Shown in pieces: positions 60,433 to 64,000 of a stretch of DNA of 64,000 nt (positions within the stretch are counted from its first letter, which is position 1; each line of letters starts with the position of its first letter). A model generated the notes under the pieces. The model ran no database searches. It had not been told where the DNA came from and was given only the letters and a program-made list of their open reading frames with translations. The stretch comes from JADGQM01 sp964441945. Its GTDB lineage: Bacteria > Desulfobacterota > Syntrophobacteria > Syntrophobacterales > Syntrophobacteraceae. The translations under genes were made by a program, and so were the position numbers. Location of the stretch: contig CAYTWB010000011.1 of NCBI GenBank assembly GCA_964441945.1, positions 4,033 through 68,032 of the forward strand, written 5' to 3'.

Positions 60433-61890
60433 ATGTACGTCAAGACCACGCGCACCCCCGACAGGCCTCCTCCCCGTACCGAAATCGGTGTGATCGGCTG
60501 GCTGCGACAGAATCTCTTCTCCTCCTGGCTCAATACCGCCATGACGGCCGCCGGCCTGGCCCTGCTCTGTTGGGCTTTGCCTCCCTTTCTGGAGTGGGCC
60601 GTTTTCAAGGCCAACTGGATCGGCGACTCACGCGCTGCCTGTAGTCTGCCCGAAGGGAATCCGGACGGCGCCTGCTGGATCTTTGTCAAAGTCCGCCTGG
60701 GGATGCTCATGTATGGCTTCTACCCGGAATCGGAACGCTGGCGCATCGATTTTGCGTTCATTCTCCTTGCGGCCTCGGCTGGGCCGCTGCTGGCAGGCCC
60801 CCTTGTGCCCCCGTCCTGGAATCGTAGCTGCTGGCCCCAGAGGGTTTTCTTCGTCGCCGTGATCTGTCTCATTCTGGGCGGCTATGGGATCGGCCCTGCC
60901 GCCGTCGCCGTCGCTTATCTTGCGGCCCCCAAGATCCTCGCATGGTTCCATCGCGGGTCTCAGAGCCATGGGCGTTCTACCGTCCACCCGGCAACAATAA
61001 TGATTCCGGCGGTTCTTGCCTGTGGGGGCATCATTTTTCTGGCCCGCCGTCTCGGCTACCAGATGGAAGAGCTCCTAGGCCTGACCGGAGCGGCGCTGCT
61101 CATTCTTTTTATCACCGTGAAAAGCAGCTCCGAGAGGAGCTGGCGGTTTCTGCTGCTCCTTACCGTTTACCCATGCATCGCCTGCTCGTGTTTTCTCGGT
61201 GGGGTTTTTGGGCTGAAGCCGGTGGAAACGGACCTCTGGGGAGGGATGTTTCTCACCCTGGTCCTGGGAGGAGTAGGCATCAGCGCGTCTCTTCCCATCG
61301 GTATATTGCTCGCCCTTGGAAGACGCAGCAGCATGCCGGTGATCAAGGCGTCGTGCATCGGCTTCATCGAATTCATCCGGGGCGTTCCACTCATCTCCGT
61401 ACTCTTCATGGTTTCCGTAATGCTTCCGCTGACTCTGCCCGAGGGGATGAACATCAATAAACTGCTGCGCGCCCTGGTGGGAGTATCCCTGTTCTATGCC
61501 GCCTACATGGCGGAGGTGGTACGCGGAGGGCTTCAGGCGATCCCTCGGGGTCAGTATGAAGCGGCGGAAGCCATGGGACTCCCCTACCGAAAAGCCATGG
61601 GACTAATCATTTTGCCCCAGGCCCTGCGTCTGGTCATCCCGGGACTCACCAACACCAGCCTCGGGCTGGCCAAGGACACCACGCTGGTGGCGGTGATCAA
61701 TCTCATGGACCTCCTGGGAATCCTCAAGAGCGCCCTGGCGGATTCCAACTGGCTTGGTTTCACCAAGGAAGCCTACGTTTTTGCAGGATTGGCCTTTTGG
61801 GTGATCTGCTTTGGCATTTCCCGCTACAGCATGCGTCTGGAAACGGTGTTGCAGCGGGAAAAGCATCACACCGGAGTTGACCATGGTTGA
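60433..61890 (+). CDS. aapM: Amino-acid ABC transporter permease (AapM-like)
   Basis: A 485-residue partner permease with the EAA loop EVVRGGLQAIPRGQYEAAEAMG and IILPQALRLVIPGLTN. AapM of Rhizobium is about 385 residues; this one is about 100 longer because of extra hydrophobic segments in residues ~100-260. It forms the membrane channel with AapQ. The stop overlaps the ATPase gene by 8 bases. Confidence 0.92.
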   Translation: MYVKTTRTPDRPPPRTEIGVIGWLRQNLFSSWLNTAMTAAGLALLCWALPPFLEWAVFKANWIGDSRAACSLPEGNPDGACWIFVKVRLGMLMYGFYPESERWRIDFAFILLAASAGPLLAGPLVPPSWNRSCWPQRVFFVAVICLILGGYGIGPAAVAVAYLAAPKILAWFHRGSQSHGRSTVHPATIMIPAVLACGGIIFLARRLGYQMEELLGLTGAALLILFITVKSSSERSWRFLLLLTVYPCIACSCFLGGVFGLKPVETDLWGGMFLTLVLGGVGISASLPIGILLALGRRSSMPVIKASCIGFIEFIRGVPLISVLFMVSVMLPLTLPEGMNINKLLRALVGVSLFYAAYMAEVVRGGLQAIPRGQYEAAEAMGLPYRKAMGLIILPQALRLVIPGLTNTSLGLAKDTTLVAVINLMDLLGILKSALADSNWLGFTKEAYVFAGLAFWVICFGISRYSMRLETVLQREKHHTGVDHG

Positions 61891-62668
61891 TTCGAGTGGG
61901 TCCGACCGGCGTCCGCCGCTCATCCGCATCGAGGGGCTCAATAAGTGGTTCGGCAGTTTCCACGTACTGAAAGACATTGACCTGGAAGTGGCCGGGGGCG
62001 AGCGCGTCGTCATCTGCGGCCCTTCCGGTTCCGGAAAATCAACCCTGGTGCGCTGCATCAATCGCCTGGAAACATTTCAAGAAGGCCGCGTTGTGGTGGA
62101 CGGTATCGAGCTCACCAACGATCTGAAGCGCATCGACAGGGTGCGCCGTGAAGTCGGTATGCTCTTTCAGAGCTTCAATCTTTTTCCCCATCTCACCATC
62201 CTGGAAAACTGCACCCTGGCACCCCTCTGGGTGAAGGAGATGCCTCTTAGAGAAGCCGAGCTGCTGGCCATGCGCTATCTGGAACGGGTGCGGGTTTCCG
62301 AGCAGGCGGGCAAGTATCCGGGGCAGCTTTCGGGAGGCCAGCAGCAAAGAGCGGCCATCGCCCGCTGTCTTTGCATGAGCCCGAAGGTCATGCTATTCGA
62401 TGAACCGACCTCGGCCCTTGACCCGGAGATGATCAAAGAAGTCCTGGACGTGATGGTCGACCTGGCCGGGAGCGGAATGACCATGCTCTGCGTCACCCAT
62501 GAAATGGGCTTCGCCCGCACCGTCGCGGACCGGGTTATCTTTATGGACGAAGGGGAGATCCTGGAGATCAACACGCCGGAGGTTTTCTTTCGATCCCCCG
62601 GCTCCGAGCGGGCAAAGGTTTTCCTGAGCCGGCTCCTGCGGCAGGAGACAAGCGGCGGACAGGAATGA
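61883..62668 (+). CDS. aapP: Amino-acid ABC transporter ATPase (AapP-like)
   Basis: A 261-residue ABC ATPase. Walker A GPSGSGKS at 46-53, the Q loop VGMLFQSFNLFPHLT, the signature LSGGQQQR, Walker B VMLFDEPTSALD and the H loop CVTHEMGFA are all present. It drives uptake through AapQM. ATG 61883 with CGGAG upstream gives the family start and overlaps aapM by 8 bases. Confidence 0.96.
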   Translation: MVDSSGSDRRPPLIRIEGLNKWFGSFHVLKDIDLEVAGGERVVICGPSGSGKSTLVRCINRLETFQEGRVVVDGIELTNDLKRIDRVRREVGMLFQSFNLFPHLTILENCTLAPLWVKEMPLREAELLAMRYLERVRVSEQAGKYPGQLSGGQQQRAAIARCLCMSPKVMLFDEPTSALDPEMIKEVLDVMVDLAGSGMTMLCVTHEMGFARTVADRVIFMDEGEILEINTPEVFFRSPGSERAKVFLSRLLRQETSGGQE

Positions 62669-62807
62669 AAGGCAGGCGATGCGGCAGGAGTGCTCATTAT
62701 CTCACCGCAGAGGGTTCCGAGAGCACAGAGAACGAAGCTTTCATCATCTTGGCGGAGGATGAGTCCCCCTGTGCTCACATGATCCGTCAACCCAGGGAGA
62801 GGAACTC

Positions 62808-63911
62808 ATGAGAATTGGCATTCCTAGAGAAATCAAACCCCAGGAAGGCCGCGTGGCCTTCCTGCCCGGGCATGTTGCAGTGCTCACCGGCAAAGGGCAT
62901 GAAGTGCTGGTGGAGCAGGGGGCAGGGGTACAATCCGGAGCTCCCGATGCCGCCTACGAGCAGAGCGGTGCCGTGATTGCGGCTTCGGCTCAAGAGGTTT
63001 TTGGCGCTTCAGAGATGATCGTGAAAGTCAAAGAAATCCTGCCTGAAGAATACCCCCTGCTGCGGCGCGATCACATCTTGTTCACCAATATCCACGCCGC
63101 CCTCAACCGGCCCCAACTGGACCGGTTTCTGGAAGTGGGGCTGGCCGCCGTTTCGGCTGAAAACACACACCCTTTTGGGTCTCCCAACTGTGCCCTGGCG
63201 GGCGAGATCGGGGCTTTGGAAGCAGTAAGGCTCTGTCTTGCCCCGTATGGCGGGACCGGCCGCCATTTCATGGGCCATTTTGGCGCGGCCCCCTTGAAGG
63301 CCCTCGTTTTGGGGCTGGGAAACGTAGGGCGGGGAGCCCTGCGAGTGCTGTTGGGTTTGGGGGCTTCAGTGGTGGGGCTCGACGTTTTTGCGGGGGCCCG
63401 CAGGGCCGCCCGGCTCGACTGGCATGACCGCAGCCTGGTGGTGAACGATATCTCCGCTCTGTCAGATCATCTGCCGACCGTCGACGTGGTGATCAACTGC
63501 GTGCTCTGGCCCAAGACACGTACCGACCACCTGATCACCCGCCGTATGCTCACTGATATGCAGCCGGGGGCACTCATTGTCGATATCTCCTGCGATACGG
63601 CAGGGGCCGTCGAAACCAGCCGGCCCACGAACTGGAGCGATCCGATCTACATCGTTGACGGGGTGCGGCATTTCTGCGTCGACAATATCCCGGGGGCGGT
63701 ACCGGTGACCGCTTCCGCCGGCTACGGTGAAGCCATCTTGCCGAAGGTCGCGGCCATTGCCTCCATGGGGCTGACGGCAGCGTGCCTGGCCGACCCCTGG
63801 TTGGCACGCGGTCTCACGTGCGTCGACGGGGAGCTCCTGCTGGCGGAAGCCGCTGAGGTACAGCAGCGTCCCTTCACGCCGGTGGAAGACTGGCTGGCCC
63901 GCCGGCAATAA
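62808..63911 (+). CDS. Alanine dehydrogenase / transhydrogenase-family enzyme
   Basis: A 367-residue member of the AlaDH/PNT family. MRIGIPREIKPQEGRVAFLPG, VKVKEILPEEY, LGLGNVGRGALRVL (NAD-binding loop GLGNVG) and VRHFCVDNIPGAVPVTAS match the family outline. Alanine dehydrogenase interconverts alanine and pyruvate plus ammonia with NAD. The nucleotide loop (GLGNVG for the usual GAGVVG) and the C-terminal part (ASAGYGEAILPKVAAI) are diverged, so a related activity on another amino acid is possible. It follows the aap transporter by 139 bases, consistent with catabolism of an imported amino acid. GGGAGAGG precedes the ATG. Confidence 0.75.
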   Translation: MRIGIPREIKPQEGRVAFLPGHVAVLTGKGHEVLVEQGAGVQSGAPDAAYEQSGAVIAASAQEVFGASEMIVKVKEILPEEYPLLRRDHILFTNIHAALNRPQLDRFLEVGLAAVSAENTHPFGSPNCALAGEIGALEAVRLCLAPYGGTGRHFMGHFGAAPLKALVLGLGNVGRGALRVLLGLGASVVGLDVFAGARRAARLDWHDRSLVVNDISALSDHLPTVDVVINCVLWPKTRTDHLITRRMLTDMQPGALIVDISCDTAGAVETSRPTNWSDPIYIVDGVRHFCVDNIPGAVPVTASAGYGEAILPKVAAIASMGLTAACLADPWLARGLTCVDGELLLAEAAEVQQRPFTPVEDWLARRQ

Positions 63912-63936
63912 AAGGTGGATAAGTGATAGTTCCTTT

Positions 63937-64000
63937 CCCCCCTCGTTCCCACGCTCTGCGTGGGAACGCACACGCTGGACGCTCCGCGCCCACCGGCGCA
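63937..64000 (+). repeat. GTTCCCACG repeat, copy 3 (cut by window end)
   Basis: CCCCCCTCGTTCCCACGCTCTGCGTGGGAACGCACACG continues into GGACGCTCCGCGCCCACCGGCGCA as in the copy at 20501-20615. The right part lies beyond the window. Confidence 0.78.

Overview
The window looks like chromosomal DNA of a strictly anaerobic member of the Desulfobacterota (deltaproteobacteria, possibly a Syntrophobacter-like lineage). The evidence is the mix of genes: a two-subunit 2-oxoacid:ferredoxin oxidoreductase, a tungsten-type aldehyde:ferredoxin oxidoreductase with a 16-cysteine ferredoxin partner, two tungstate-binding-like proteins, a PxxKW cysteine-rich protein, the pilB-pilC-pilS order, and a CIRCE-controlled groESL. 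GC content is moderately high, apart from one clearly AT-rich gene near 46 kb. No rRNA, tRNA, CRISPR or phage genes were seen.

Layout. 0-4.2 kb: end of an unknown gene, an SDR with altered active-site residues, a FabH-type ketosynthase, and a convergent por operon. 4.4-9.6 kb: PxxKW protein, then pilB-pilC-pilS. 9.6-16 kb: groES-groEL behind a sigma70 promoter and CIRCE, a repeat-rich gap, then ileS-lspA. 16-19 kb: an accessory patch with higBA, a duplicated lspA tail, a Uma2 nuclease-like gene and vapBC. 19-27 kb: pilP, a 2 kb repeat-filled gap, pilA with a consensus sigma54 promoter, a TMTC-like GT-C/TPR glycosyltransferase and a convergent STT3/PglB oligosaccharyltransferase, which together suggest pilin glycosylation. 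27-36 kb: tsaD, a broken RelE-like toxin with its antitoxin, ksgA, arfB, birA, and a pqiA-pqiA-pqiB-pqiC lipid-transport operon. 36-45 kb: one long minus-strand run transcribed pfk-fba-ackA-pyk-eno-ferredoxin-AOR. 45-53 kb: a PilZ protein, a membrane protein and a carbohydrate cluster (GH63-like, GH13, malQ). 53-64 kb: a large MscS channel, two TupA-like binding proteins, an aap-type amino-acid ABC transporter and an alanine-dehydrogenase-family gene.

How it fits together. Alpha-glucan breakdown (malQ, GH13, GH63-like) could feed the Embden-Meyerhof enzymes encoded beside it. Pyruvate can be oxidised by the ferredoxin-dependent por enzyme and acetate made by ackA. The AOR sits in the same directon as glycolysis and would need tungsten, for which TupA-like proteins are encoded nearby. 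Type IV pilus genes occur at three separate places, and two of them carry sigma54-type promoters, consistent with control by a PilS/PilR pair.

The other theme is small non-coding mobile DNA. At least ten MITE-like elements share a palindromic core but carry several different terminal inverted repeats. One lies inside the fba-ackA gap and supplies the fba stop codon. Three other dispersed repeat families are also present. A higBA segment is bracketed by two 123-bp copies of the lspA 3' end, as after integration into that gene end.
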